From positions 1 through 64,000 of the forward strand of contig JAFEBX010000008.1 of the NCBI GenBank assembly GCA_018242425.1: a stretch of DNA of 64,000 nt. Reading direction: 5' to 3'. The stretch is from Pseudomonadota bacterium. Lineage in GTDB: Bacteria; Pseudomonadota; Gammaproteobacteria; Xanthomonadales; Xanthomonadaceae. Within the stretch, counting starts at the first letter, position 1, and each line of letters opens with the position of its first letter. Both the position numbers and the translations under genes were made by a program. Positions 8,236 to 17,987 of this stretch are shown here, piece by piece. The notes beneath the pieces are model-generated. The model was not told where the DNA came from and made no database searches. It saw nothing but the letters and a program-made list of their open reading frames with translations.

Positions 8236-10136
8236 CACTTTGGTTCCGAAACGGTCTGCACCACTTCGGCCTCGAAGCCGAACACATCGACCGCGCGCAC
8301 GCAAACGCGGCGCTCGCCGGCTTTGCGCGACACCTCGAAGCGTGCGGTGTTCACTACCCGCAACGCATCGCCGTCGTTGGCGGTATTGCCGCGGTAGTCC
8401 TGCCAGACCGAGCGGAATACCTTGCCGTCATAGTCCGGATCGACCGCCCAGTATTCGATCAGCGCCAACGGCTCGGCGTTCATCACCTTGATCAACTCGC
8501 CGCGGTTCTTTTCGTCCAGGTTGATCGCTTCCGGCGAGAGCAGCACGTAGTTGTCCAGCGCGACGGAAATTGTTTCTCCTTCGCCGCCACGCTCGCGTCG
8601 GATCGGCTTGAGGGTGAGATATTGCAGGCTGGAGAAGCGCACCTGTCCACGAAGCTTCTCGATGCCGCCTTTCTTGCGCAGACGGTCGAGCAGGTCGGGC
8701 GGGATCACCAGCACTTCGAGGTTCGGGTCGTTCAGCGCGGCGATGCTCTGGCCGATGGAAGGTTCGAAGTTCCAGCCCAGTATGACGACGCGATCCCAGC
8801 CGCCCATCAGGCTGTCGCGCTGGGCAATGGCCTTGCGCAGGGTGGCGTCGCCGGTGAGCTTGTTGGGCGAATCCGCCAGCACCAGCGTCTTCCTGCCGCC
8901 GAACACGATGGCGCCGAGGTTGCGCAGCGGGTTATCTTCCGCCGGCAACGGCAGCGCGCCATACAGCGACAGCACGATTTCCGACAGGTCGCCGACGCGG
9001 AAACCGCGGCCGAGGTGCGACTTCGCGGTCTCGACCTGATAGTCGCCGATGGCCTGGTAGAGGAAGGGCTTGGCGCCCTGGTCGATCAGCCGCTTGCGCA
9101 TGATCATACAGGCGGGCTTGCCGAGATCGGTGGTGATCCAGCGACGGCCGAGTTTTTCGGCGACGGCGGCGGTGGTGCCGGAGCCGCCGAAGAAGTCCAT
9201 GACTAGATCACCCACACTTGATGATGTAGTGAGAATTCGCTCGAGTAATGCGGGTGGCTTCTGGGTTTGATAATCGACTTTGTCAGGAGCCCACCCGGTC
9301 ACAGTCTTTACATCGGTCCACCAGTCTGTGACTGGGGTACCACGGGCAAGGTCAATGTCCAGATTTTCGCGCTTGCCGGTGTTGTAAGTGCTTACTTTTC
9401 CCACTTGCTGCGTGTTCTCGGCATACGGCCGGAATACCGGCTGATAGGTCCATGTCGAGCCTTTTGCATAGCGCAGCAGCACATCGTGCTTTCTCGGGAA
9501 ATCTTGCTTGGGCGTCGCGCCTCCTGAGTAACACCACACGATCTCATTTCGGAATTGGTCTTTTCCAAACAGATCATCGAGAACGATCTTCACGTAATGC
9601 GATGTGTGCCAATCGAGGTGCGTGTATAGCTGTCCGCTATCAGCCAGCAATTCCCGCATCAGTACCAGTCGCGGCACGATCATCGCCAGATACGACGCCG
9701 TGCCGTCGCTCCACGTATCCGAATACGCGAACTGCTCGATCACCGTCGGGCGTTGTTCCAGTTCCACACCCGGCAGCGTGACCTTGGTGCGGTAGTCCGC
9801 CTTGGAATCGAAGGGCGGGTCGATGTAGATGAGATCGGCCTTGCCGCGCAGGCTGGGCGTGTTCTCGTCGCCGGCCAGCAGCGCGGCCATCGCAAGCAGG
9901 TTGTCGCCGTAGATCAGGCGGTTGGTCCAGTCGGTATCGCCTTCGCCGTCCAATCGTTCCCGGCGCTGCGATTGGGCGATCCAATCGGTCGCAGCCACGT
10001 CCTTGGATGGCAGTACCCATTCGCGCGTTTGCAATCGCACCCGATGGCGGCTTTCCAGGGATTCGAGGATGCGCTCCGCCTGCCGCCGGCCTTCCCTCAC
10101 GATCTCCGGCAATTGTTCGAGCAGGGACTTGGGCAT
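8235..10136 (-). CDS. Site-specific DNA methyltransferase, type III Mod-like (beta class)
   Basis: This 633-residue methyltransferase gives the restriction system its sequence specificity and protects host DNA. Motif IV DPPF is at 106-109 and the SAM-binding motif I FFGGSGTT is at about 315-322, preceded by TQKPPALLERI (motif X). Catalytic motif before SAM motif is the beta-class order used by type III Mod proteins, usually N6-adenine. The target recognition region lies between them and coincides with a drop in GC content (9241-9600). I start at the ATG at 10136 (MPKSLLEQLPEIVREGR, the common start of such proteins). An in-frame ATG at 10187 would place a palindromic operator inside the gene. 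The stop overlaps the res start. Confidence 0.87.
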   Translation of the reverse strand: MPKSLLEQLPEIVREGRRQAERILESLESRHRVRLQTREWVLPSKDVAATDWIAQSQRRERLDGEGDTDWTNRLIYGDNLLAMAALLAGDENTPSLRGKADLIYIDPPFDSKADYRTKVTLPGVELEQRPTVIEQFAYSDTWSDGTASYLAMIVPRLVLMRELLADSGQLYTHLDWHTSHYVKIVLDDLFGKDQFRNEIVWCYSGGATPKQDFPRKHDVLLRYAKGSTWTYQPVFRPYAENTQQVGKVSTYNTGKRENLDIDLARGTPVTDWWTDVKTVTGWAPDKVDYQTQKPPALLERILTTSSSVGDLVMDFFGGSGTTAAVAEKLGRRWITTDLGKPACMIMRKRLIDQGAKPFLYQAIGDYQVETAKSHLGRGFRVGDLSEIVLSLYGALPLPAEDNPLRNLGAIVFGGRKTLVLADSPNKLTGDATLRKAIAQRDSLMGGWDRVVILGWNFEPSIGQSIAALNDPNLEVLVIPPDLLDRLRKKGGIEKLRGQVRFSSLQYLTLKPIRRERGGEGETISVALDNYVLLSPEAINLDEKNRGELIKVMNAEPLALIEYWAVDPDYDGKVFRSVWQDYRGNTANDGDALRVVNTARFEVSRKAGERRVCVRAVDVFGFEAEVVQTVSEPK

Positions 10137-10169
10137 GGACCCGCAGGGGCATCTGGCAACAAGCCGCAA

Positions 10170-10209
10170 TGAAAGCAAATCTTTCAATTAAATGAAAGTG
10201 TAACTTTCC
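10170..10209. promoter_or_regulatory. Tandem palindromic operator between regulator and methyltransferase genes
   Basis: Two near-identical palindromes occur in the 107-bp divergent gap. TGAAAG-CAAAT-CTTTCA is at 10170-10186 and TGAAAG-TGTAA-CTTTCC at 10193-10209. Their centres are 23 bp apart, about two helical turns, as expected for cooperative binding by a dimeric XRE protein. The AT-rich sequence around them must hold both divergent promoters. The likely binder is the regulator encoded at 10244-10636, by analogy with controller (C) proteins of restriction systems. Confidence 0.6.
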
Positions 10210-10243
10210 AATTTGTGTGACATGCCTCCTAACGTCCTGATCC

Positions 10244-10636
10244 ATGAAGGACGAGAAAGCGGAATTTGCGAAACGGCTACGGGCGGCCCTGAAAGCGGCT
10301 GACATCGAGGCCAGCGCGGCCGTGGTCGAGAAGCGCTTCAATTCCCGCTATGAGGGTGCCCCGGTGAGCCCCCAGGTGGTGTCGCAATGGCTCAATGGCC
10401 GGGTGTTGCCGCGCCAGGACAAGATCCGCACGTTGGCCGGGATCGTCGGGCTCGATCCGAAGGAATTGCAGTTTGGCGGCACCCCGAAGACGGGCGAGGG
10501 CAGGGCGGAATGGGCGAATGCTCTTGCCCAGCAGGATCGTGTGATGATCGACGGCTATCTCACGCTACCCGCGCCGCAACGCAAGCTGGTGCGCGAGCTG
10601 GTGTCCACGCTCGCCGAAGGTGCCGAGCGCAAATAG
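10244..10636 (+). CDS. XRE/Cro-type transcriptional regulator divergent from restriction-modification operon
   Basis: This 130-residue protein has a helix-turn-helix around residues 30-75 (SPQVVSQWLNGRVLPRQDKI then RTLAGIVGLDPKEL), a layout typical of phage-repressor-like XRE proteins. The C-terminal half has a short helical segment (QQDRVMIDGYLTLPAPQRKL). It faces the mod-res operon across a gap holding two copies of a GAAAG-N5-CTTTC palindrome. The probable job is to time or limit expression of the methyltransferase and nuclease and to autoregulate. There is no convincing ribosome binding site before the ATG. A strong terminator follows at 10656-10682. Confidence 0.8.
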   Translation: MKDEKAEFAKRLRAALKAADIEASAAVVEKRFNSRYEGAPVSPQVVSQWLNGRVLPRQDKIRTLAGIVGLDPKELQFGGTPKTGEGRAEWANALAQQDRVMIDGYLTLPAPQRKLVRELVSTLAEGAERK

Positions 10637-10655
10637 GAAATAGCTGCGTCCAACA

Positions 10656-10682
10656 AAAAAGCCGCCCGTCGGGCGGCTTTTT
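10656..10682. terminator. Bidirectional Rho-independent terminator
   Basis: A perfect 7-bp GC stem (GCCGCCC at 10661-10667, GGGCGGC at 10671-10677, GTC loop) is flanked by an A-run on the left and a T-run on the right. It can end transcription of the XRE regulator on the plus strand and of the sugar transporter gene on the minus strand. It marks the right border of the restriction-modification cassette. Confidence 0.9.
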
Positions 10683-10700
10683 CATCCCATCACCCAATGA

Positions 10701-12182
10701 TCAATGACCGCCGGACGCCGCCAGCTTGTCGAGGTCGATGCCCTGCTTGCGCAGCACCTGGGTGGCCTTGATCGCGTAGAACGCCAGGTAGGCGAAGCAG
10801 GCGACGCCAACCCAGTAGCTCATGTGGATGCCAACCTTCTCGGATACCCAGCCCTGGAGCAGGCTGACCAGGCCGCCGCCGCAAATCATCATGATCAGGA
10901 AGCTCGAGCCTTCGTTGGTGTTCTTGCCGAGGCCGGCGATCGCCAGCGCGAAGATGCACGGCCACATCACGCTGCAGAACAGGCCGGACGAGATGAAGGC
11001 GAAGGTGCTGACCATTCCGCTGGTGAACATGCCTATCATCAGCGCGGCGATACCGCAGACGGCGAAGTTGAGCAGCATGCGCGCCGGATTGCCGCGCGCC
11101 ATCAGTCCGGCGACGATCATCACCACGATGACCGGCGCGTACGGCAGGAAGTGCGAAACGTCGTGGCCGGCGATGGTGTTCACGGCGAGGAAGACGCCGA
11201 ATGCGATGAAGGGCAGCACGATGCCGAGCAGCTTCTTCGTCGAGGCGCCGACATCGAATGCGCCTGCCGCACCCGACCAGCGACCGATCATCAGGCTCGC
11301 CCAGTACAGGGAGATGAAGGGCGCGATCAACGCGGTTTCGAGGCCGAGCCCGCCCTTGTCTTTCGACAGTTCGAGGTAGGCAGGCAGGTTGGACGCGGTC
11401 GACACTTCCACGCCAACGTAGACGAAGATCGCGATCATGCCCAGTACCAGCTGTGGGTACTTGAAGGCGGCGAACGCGGAATTGCTGTGGATCAGCTTGT
11501 CGGAACCGGTGCCGTCACCAGCCTCCTCGGCGGCGAGGTGCTCGAGGTCGATGTGGTTGGGTACGCCCGAGAACTTGATGAAAAGCGCGACCAGCACGAA
11601 GACGACGCCGAGCACGAGGTAGGGCGTCTTGACGCTTTCGATGCTGGCACTGGTGTTGCCGCTGCTGACGCTGCCAAAGATGGCGAGGCTGACCAGCAGC
11701 GGGCCGATGGTGGTGCCGAAGTTGTTGACGCCGCCGGCCATGGTCAGGCGCTGCGCGCCGGTGGCGGGATCGCCCATCACGATCGCCAGCGGATTCGCCG
11801 CGATCTGCTGAAGCGCGAAGCCGAGGGCGACGATGAAGAGGCCGGAGAGCATCAGCGTGAACGATCCCAGGTTCGCGGCGGGATAGAACAGCAGGGTGCC
11901 GAGTGCGGAAATCAACAGGCCTAGGCAGATGCCGTTCTTGTAGCCGATGCGATTGAGGACATCACCCTTGGTCACCTTGGAGACGATGAAATAGATCAGC
12001 GAGCCGACGGTGTAGGCGACATAGAACGCAACCGAAACCAGCTGGCTTTGCCACTGCTCGAGGTTGAAGGCCTTCTTGAACACCGGGATCAGGATGTCGT
12101 TGCTGGCGGCAACGAAGCCCCAGAAGAAGAACACGGTGATGAGCACGCCGAACTGCGACCAGCGGGTTTGTTGCTTCGTCAT
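10701..12182 (-). CDS. Sugar MFS transporter, FucP/GluP family
   Basis: This 493-residue inner-membrane proton-coupled symporter has about 12 hydrophobic segments. Family marks are the N-terminal FFFWGFVAASNDILIPVFKK, the GFALQQIAANPLAIVMGDP segment, and FVYVGVEVSTASNLPAYL at the start of the second half; these resemble L-fucose and glucose/galactose transporters. A central cytoplasmic loop (about 215-250) is acidic. The substrate cannot be assigned; no catabolic genes adjoin it. No clear ribosome binding site precedes the ATG. The 139-bp gap to ubiE contains TAGGCT/TAGCCT-type hexamers and an ATCGA-A-TCGAT palindrome at 12224-12234 that might be a regulator site. The gene ends at the bidirectional terminator. 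Confidence 0.9.
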   Translation of the reverse strand: MTKQQTRWSQFGVLITVFFFWGFVAASNDILIPVFKKAFNLEQWQSQLVSVAFYVAYTVGSLIYFIVSKVTKGDVLNRIGYKNGICLGLLISALGTLLFYPAANLGSFTLMLSGLFIVALGFALQQIAANPLAIVMGDPATGAQRLTMAGGVNNFGTTIGPLLVSLAIFGSVSSGNTSASIESVKTPYLVLGVVFVLVALFIKFSGVPNHIDLEHLAAEEAGDGTGSDKLIHSNSAFAAFKYPQLVLGMIAIFVYVGVEVSTASNLPAYLELSKDKGGLGLETALIAPFISLYWASLMIGRWSGAAGAFDVGASTKKLLGIVLPFIAFGVFLAVNTIAGHDVSHFLPYAPVIVVMIVAGLMARGNPARMLLNFAVCGIAALMIGMFTSGMVSTFAFISSGLFCSVMWPCIFALAIAGLGKNTNEGSSFLIMMICGGGLVSLLQGWVSEKVGIHMSYWVGVACFAYLAFYAIKATQVLRKQGIDLDKLAASGGH

Positions 12183-12309
12183 GGGAGGTTGTCTTCGTGG
12201 GAGGCAAACGGGGCTAGGCTAGCATCGAATCGATCCAATCCCGGGGTATCCGTACATGTTGCGCCGCAATATCGGCGGGGCCGCCACGACCCATTGCGGC
12301 GGCGGGTGC

Positions 12310-12315
12310 GATAAT
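12310..12315 (+). promoter_or_regulatory. -10 element giving a probably leaderless ubiE mRNA
   Basis: GATAAT is followed by exactly 6 nt and then the ubiE ATG at 12322, so transcription should start at or next to the start codon. There is no ribosome binding site. The same GATAAT/CATAAT-N6-ATG arrangement occurs before lipA (27500) and the nucleoside hydrolase gene (57268). Confidence 0.6.
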
Positions 12316-12321
12316 CCGGGC

Positions 12322-13083
12322 ATGAGCACAGCGAACGACAAATCCGGCACGACCCACTTCGGCTATCGCGACGTCCCCGTGGACGAAAAGCAGAAGCTGG
12401 TGGGCGAGGTTTTCACCTCGGTGGCCGGCAAGTACGACCTGATGAACGACCTGATGTCGCTGGGCATCCATCGGGCATGGAAGCGCTACTTCGTCGCCAC
12501 GTCGTCGGTGTCGCGCGGCGATCGCGTGCTCGACCTCGCCGGCGGCACCGGCGACATCGCCGCCCTGCTGCGCGATCGCGTGGGCGATGCGGGCGAGATC
12601 GTGCTGGGCGACATCAATGGTTCCATGCTCAAGGTCGGGCGCGACCGCATGACCGACCGCGGCAACGTCAACGGCTTCGAGTACGTGCAGTGCAACGCCG
12701 AAGCACTGCCGTTCCCGGATGCCAGCTTTGACCTCGTCACCATTGCCTTCGGCCTGCGCAACGTCACCGACAAGGAAGCCGCCCTGCGCGACATGCATCG
12801 CGTGCTGAAGGTCGGCGGGCAGGCGCGCGTGCTGGAGTTCTCCCAGGTCACGGCCGACTGGTTCAGGCCGATCTACGATTTCCACAGCTTCAAGGTGCTG
12901 CCGCACCTCGGCAAACTGTTCGCCGGCGACAGCGACAGCTACCAGTACCTCGCCGAATCGATCCGCAAGCATCCGGCGCAGGGCGAGCTCAAGTCGATGA
13001 TGCAGGCGGCCGGCTTCGCGCGCTGCGACTACCGCAACCTGTCGGGCGGCATCGTCGCCATTCATACGGGCTACAAGGTCTAG
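12322..13083 (+). CDS. ubiE: Ubiquinone/menaquinone biosynthesis C-methyltransferase UbiE
   Basis: This SAM-dependent enzyme adds the ring C-methyl group during ubiquinone (and, where present, menaquinone) synthesis at the inner membrane. The protein has 253 residues. [19 protein letters not shown] and the SAM-binding [11 protein letters not shown] are signature segments; [20 protein letters not shown] and the C-terminal [12 protein letters not shown] complete the family pattern. I start at the ATG at 12322. The longer frame to 12256 would cover the promoter and adds a cysteine-rich stretch found in no family member I know. Expression probably comes from the GATAAT at 12310. It supplies the quinone used by SQR and cytochrome bd encoded further right. 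Confidence 0.96.
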   Translation: MSTANDKSGTTHFGYRDVPVDEKQKLVGEVFTSVAGKYDLMNDLMSLGIHRAWKRYFVATSSVSRGDRVLDLAGGTGDIAALLRDRVGDAGEIVLGDINGSMLKVGRDRMTDRGNVNGFEYVQCNAEALPFPDASFDLVTIAFGLRNVTDKEAALRDMHRVLKVGGQARVLEFSQVTADWFRPIYDFHSFKVLPHLGKLFAGDSDSYQYLAESIRKHPAQGELKSMMQAAGFARCDYRNLSGGIVAIHTGYKV

Positions 13084-13139
13084 GCACGGTCGGCGCTAAA
13101 CTCGGGGGTTTCCGCTTCATTCGTTCCCAGGAGCCTCCC

Positions 13140-15089
13140 ATGCGCAAGTCGCTGCTCGCCGCTTCCATCACCCTTTGCATCGCCGCCTGCCAGCAGCAGG
13201 CGCCGCAGGCCAGCGCGCCCGCGACTCCGGCGGCGGCCACCGCGCCGGCACCCCAATCGACGGAGGCCGTGGTGGACGAGCATTCCTATTCGCAGCCGGA
13301 CAAGGTCCGCACCACCGACCTTGCCCTCGATCTCGCGCTCGACTTCGCCAGGAAGACGATCTCCGGCACCTCGACCTACACGCTGGACTGGCTCGACAAG
13401 AAGGCGACGCAGCTGGTCCTCGATACCCGCGACATCACCATCCAGAAGGCCGAAGGGCAGGGCAGCGATGGCCAGTGGCATGAACTGAAGTTCGCGCTGG
13501 CGCCGGCCGACAAGATCCTCGGCAGCAAGCTCACCGTCGAAACGCCGGATCGCCCCGCCAAGGTGCGCCTGACCTATGTCACCTCGCCGAATGCATCTGG
13601 CCTGCAGTGGCTGGATCCGGCCATGACCGAAGGCAAGAAGACGCCCTTCATGTTCAGCCAGTCGCAGCAGATCCACGCGCGCAGCTGGGTGCCGTTGCAG
13701 GACACGCCGCAGATCCGCTTCACCTATTCCGCGCACGTCACCGCGCCGAAGGACGTGATGGTGCTGATGAGCGCCGACAACAACCCGGACGCCAAGCGCA
13801 CCGGCGACTACACCTTCCACATGCCGCAGAAGATTCCGTCCTATCTGCTGGCAATCGCCGCGGGCGATCTGGTGTTCAAGCCGATCAACAAGCGCAGCGG
13901 CGTGTGGGCGGAACCGGCGATGGTCGGCAAGGCCGAGAAGGAATTCGAGGACACCGGCAAGATGATCGATACCGCCGAGAAGCTGTACGGCCCGTATCGC
14001 TGGGATCGCTACGACCTGCTGGTGCTGCCGCCGTCGTTCCCCTATGGCGGCATGGAGAATCCGCGCCTGACCTTCGCCACGCCGACCGTGATCGTCGGCG
14101 ACAAGTCGCTGGTGTCGCTGGTTGCGCATGAACTCGCGCACAGCTGGTCGGGCAATCTCGTCACCTTCGCCACCGACAAGGACGCGTGGTTGAACGAAGG
14201 CACCACGACCTACGTGCAGAGTCGCATCACCGAAGCGCTGTACGGCATCGACGCCAAGGACATGGAGAACGCGATCGACCGCAGCGAGCTGGCCGACGAA
14301 TACAAGACGCTCGACCCCAAGCTGCAGTTGCTGTCGCTCAAGCCGGGCACGCTGGCCGATCCCGATGGTTCGTCGAGCGCGACCGTGTACACCAAGGGCG
14401 CGTGGTTCTGGCAGTGGCTGGAACAGAAGTATGGCCGTGACGTGTTCGATCCCTTCCTGAAGGGGTATTTCGACCATTTCGCGTTCCAGAGCATCACCAC
14501 CAGGCAGATGCTCGATTACCTCAAGACCAACCTGGTCGATGCGCATCCGGGCAAGGTGACGATGGCCGAGGTCGAGAAGTGGATCTACGAGCCGGGCATT
14601 CCCGACGACGCGCCGAAGACCGACTCCAAGAAGTTCGATGCGGTGGATGCGTCGCTGAAGACGTGGCTGGATGGCGGAATCCTGCCGTCCAAGGCGGTCA
14701 CCGCGAAGTACAGCACGCAGGAATGGGTGCATTTCCTCGAGGGCCTGCCGCCGACGCTCAAGGCCGAACAGCTGAAGGCGCTGGATGATGCCTACCACTT
14801 CACCGGCACGCCCAACGGCGAGATCGCGATGCGCTGGTATCCGCTCACCGTGCGCAGTGGTTATGTCGAAGCCCGCAGCGAACTCGGCAAGTTCATCGAG
14901 CGCGTCGGTCGTCGCAAGCTGATCATGCCGACCTACGCGGAACTGGTGAAGACGCCGGACGGCCTTGCGTTCGCCAAGGAAGTGTTCGCGCGCGCCAAGC
15001 CGTCCTACCACCCGATCACCACCGGCAGCGTGCAGGACATGATCGACAAGGCCGACAAGTCGGCGGCCCTGAAGGAAAAGGCGAAGTGA
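13140..15089 (+). CDS. M1 family aminopeptidase, lipoprotein (LTA4 hydrolase-like)
   Basis: This 649-residue zinc aminopeptidase carries a lipoprotein signal peptide (hydrophobic segment ending LCIAAC, lipid-modified Cys at 17) and should be anchored facing the periplasm. The zinc site HELAH is at 330-334 with the third ligand E353 in NEG, the exact HExxH-18-E spacing of M1 peptidases. The substrate-binding GGMEN lies about 25 residues before it. The arrangement of N-domain, catalytic domain and a C-terminal helical domain resembles leukotriene A4 hydrolase/aminopeptidase. AGGAG lies upstream of the ATG. Its last four bases overlap the GTG start of the next lipoprotein gene, so the two are coupled. 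Natural substrates are probably peptides from nutrition or turnover. Confidence 0.93.
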   Translation: MRKSLLAASITLCIAACQQQAPQASAPATPAAATAPAPQSTEAVVDEHSYSQPDKVRTTDLALDLALDFARKTISGTSTYTLDWLDKKATQLVLDTRDITIQKAEGQGSDGQWHELKFALAPADKILGSKLTVETPDRPAKVRLTYVTSPNASGLQWLDPAMTEGKKTPFMFSQSQQIHARSWVPLQDTPQIRFTYSAHVTAPKDVMVLMSADNNPDAKRTGDYTFHMPQKIPSYLLAIAAGDLVFKPINKRSGVWAEPAMVGKAEKEFEDTGKMIDTAEKLYGPYRWDRYDLLVLPPSFPYGGMENPRLTFATPTVIVGDKSLVSLVAHELAHSWSGNLVTFATDKDAWLNEGTTTYVQSRITEALYGIDAKDMENAIDRSELADEYKTLDPKLQLLSLKPGTLADPDGSSSATVYTKGAWFWQWLEQKYGRDVFDPFLKGYFDHFAFQSITTRQMLDYLKTNLVDAHPGKVTMAEVEKWIYEPGIPDDAPKTDSKKFDAVDASLKTWLDGGILPSKAVTAKYSTQEWVHFLEGLPPTLKAEQLKALDDAYHFTGTPNGEIAMRWYPLTVRSGYVEARSELGKFIERVGRRKLIMPTYAELVKTPDGLAFAKEVFARAKPSYHPITTGSVQDMIDKADKSAALKEKAK

Positions 15090-15814
15090 CGCTGCGTCGC
15101 CGTTCGCCATTGCTCGTCGCACTTGCCCTCGCGCTTTCGGCGTGCGGGCAGGGCGGCGCGCCCGCCAATGCGCAGGCCGACGCGGCGCAACGCGAGCAGG
15201 ACGCCGCGCCGGTCCTCGCCGAGTTCGAGAGCGCCTACGCGGCCGGGGATTGGGCGCGTGCGCGCCTGAAGGTCGACGAGCTGCACCAGGAGCACGCCGG
15301 CACCCAGGCGGAAGCGAAGGCGATGGCGCATTACGACGAGATCAAGTCGAAGTCGGATGCGCGTCGCGACGACGAACGCGTGCGCGCGCTATGGGATTAC
15401 CAGACCAATCCCGAAGGCAAGGGCCAGCAGATCAGCGCGGCGATCATTTCGAAGAACGAAATCACGATCGACGGCGGCGTGTCGCACGTGCAGTTGATCT
15501 TCCGCGATCATCCCGAGTGGAAGCGCAGCACATATATCGTGCTGTCGCGCGGCGACATCGATTGCTACAAGGGCTGCAAGGTCAAGGTGACGATCGACGG
15601 CACGACGAAGATGCTCGACGGCTTGCGCCCCGACACCAAGGAAGCGATCTCGATGTTCATCAACCCGGATCGCGCCTTGTGGCGCGCGATCCAGCACCAC
15701 AAGGTGCTGGAGATCGAGATTCCGGTGAAGGGTGGCGCGAAGCAGACCGGCGAATTCGAGGTCGCCGGCCTTGACGCGGAACGCATGCCGAAGGCGTGGA
15801 GCGCGGGGCAGTAA
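15086..15814 (+). CDS. Hypothetical lipoprotein coupled to the M1 aminopeptidase
   Basis: This is a 242-residue protein I do not recognise beyond its export signal. It starts with GTG inside the preceding stop (GTGA). A lipoprotein signal runs MTLRRRSPLLVALALALSAC, with the Cys at 20. A charged helical segment (about 40-95) is followed by a predicted beta-rich domain (about 100-230) containing DIDCYKGCKVKVTIDG. The two cysteines four residues apart in that motif could form a disulfide in the periplasm. Four-base overlap with the peptidase suggests joint function at the outer membrane. The 26-bp gap to the convergent kinase gene holds no terminator. Confidence 0.8.
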   Translation: MTLRRRSPLLVALALALSACGQGGAPANAQADAAQREQDAAPVLAEFESAYAAGDWARARLKVDELHQEHAGTQAEAKAMAHYDEIKSKSDARRDDERVRALWDYQTNPEGKGQQISAAIISKNEITIDGGVSHVQLIFRDHPEWKRSTYIVLSRGDIDCYKGCKVKVTIDGTTKMLDGLRPDTKEAISMFINPDRALWRAIQHHKVLEIEIPVKGGAKQTGEFEVAGLDAERMPKAWSAGQ

Positions 15815-15840
15815 AGCATCGCCCGGCTGAGCGCGCTTGC

Positions 15841-16773
15841 TTACAACGAATACCCGTACTGGCGCTTGAACTCGGCGTTGAACTCGTCGAAGGTGAAGCG
15901 CTGGTTCTGGGTGCCGTGGTGGCTCACCTTGAGCGCGCCCATCAGGTTGCCGATGCGGCCGATCGTCGGCCAATCGTGGCCCTTCTCGATGCCGTAGATC
16001 AGGCCGGCGCGGAAGGCGTCGCCGCAACCGGTCGGGTCGACGACCGCTTCTTCGCTGGCCGGCGGCACGTTGATGCTGATGCCGTCGTGGAAGATGTCGC
16101 AACCGCGCGGGCCGCGGGTGACGATGAAGGCCTTCACTTTGCCGGCGATCTCGTGTTCGCTCCAGCCGGTGCGTTCCTGCAGCAGGCTCGATTCGTAATC
16201 GTTGGTGATCACGTAATCTGCCTGGTCGATGAAGTCGCGGAATTCCTGGCCGTTGAACAGCGGCATCGCCTGGCCCGGATCGAAGATGAAGGGAATGCCG
16301 CACTCGGCGAATTCGCGCGCGTTCTGCAGCATGCCTTCGTAACCGTCCGGCGCGACGATGCCGATGGTGACGCCCTTGACGTCGCGCACGTGGTTGAGGT
16401 GGCTGTCGCCCATCGCGCCCGGATGGAACGCGGTGATCTGGTTGTTGTCGTGGTCGGTGGTGATGAAGCACTGCGGCGTGAACTGTTCTTCCAGCACGCG
16501 CACGTGGTCAAGGCGGATATCGAAGTTCTCGAGGTGCGCGCGGTACGGCGCGAAGTCCTGGCCGACCGTCGCCATCGGGATCGGATCACCGCCGATCAGC
16601 TTGAGGTTGTAGGCGATGTTGCCGGCGCAACCACCGAACTCGCGGCGCATGCGCGGCACCAGGAAGGACACGTTGAGGATGTGGACCTTGTCCGGGAGGA
16701 TATGGTTCTTGAATTGGTCCGGGAACACCATGATGGTGTCGTAGGCGAGGGAACCACAGATCAGTGCGGACAT
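15841..16773 (-). CDS. PfkB-family sugar/nucleoside kinase (adenosine kinase-like)
   Basis: This 310-residue ribokinase-superfamily enzyme phosphorylates a sugar or nucleoside hydroxyl with ATP. The first PfkB signature is GGCAGNIAYNLKLIGG (about 48-63). The second, DPTGCGDAFRAGL, contains the catalytic aspartate in GCGD. Relatives in Xanthomonadaceae are usually annotated adenosine kinase, but sequence alone does not separate this from ribokinase or inosine-guanosine kinase. I start at MSALICGSLAYDTIMVF (16773); the upstream extension to 16848 is rich in Pro and Arg and has no family match. It stands divergent from mreB. Confidence 0.85.
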   Translation of the reverse strand: MSALICGSLAYDTIMVFPDQFKNHILPDKVHILNVSFLVPRMRREFGGCAGNIAYNLKLIGGDPIPMATVGQDFAPYRAHLENFDIRLDHVRVLEEQFTPQCFITTDHDNNQITAFHPGAMGDSHLNHVRDVKGVTIGIVAPDGYEGMLQNAREFAECGIPFIFDPGQAMPLFNGQEFRDFIDQADYVITNDYESSLLQERTGWSEHEIAGKVKAFIVTRGPRGCDIFHDGISINVPPASEEAVVDPTGCGDAFRAGLIYGIEKGHDWPTIGRIGNLMGALKVSHHGTQNQRFTFDEFNAEFKRQYGYSL

Positions 16774-16886
16774 GTCGGGCTGGTTGGTTGCGGTAAACCG
16801 GACAAGGTTAACCCGGCGCGGGCAGGGAGGCCAAGAAACGTCCGTCAAAATAACGCCCGGGGAACACGGGAAGGCCGCTTTTTTGT

Positions 16887-17978
<1,092 letters not shown>

Positions 17979-17987
17979 CCGGCGACC

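Noticed and set aside
4564..10700. Integrase, att repeats or transposase flanking the defence cassette
   Set aside because: I searched the borders by eye for a recombinase gene, tRNA 3' end or direct repeats and found none. The mode of acquisition stays unknown.
12224..12234. ATCGA-A-TCGAT palindrome before the sugar transporter as a firm operator
   Set aside because: It is short and resembles frequent GATC-rich sequence in this genome; no regulator gene lies nearby, so it is only mentioned in the transporter entry.
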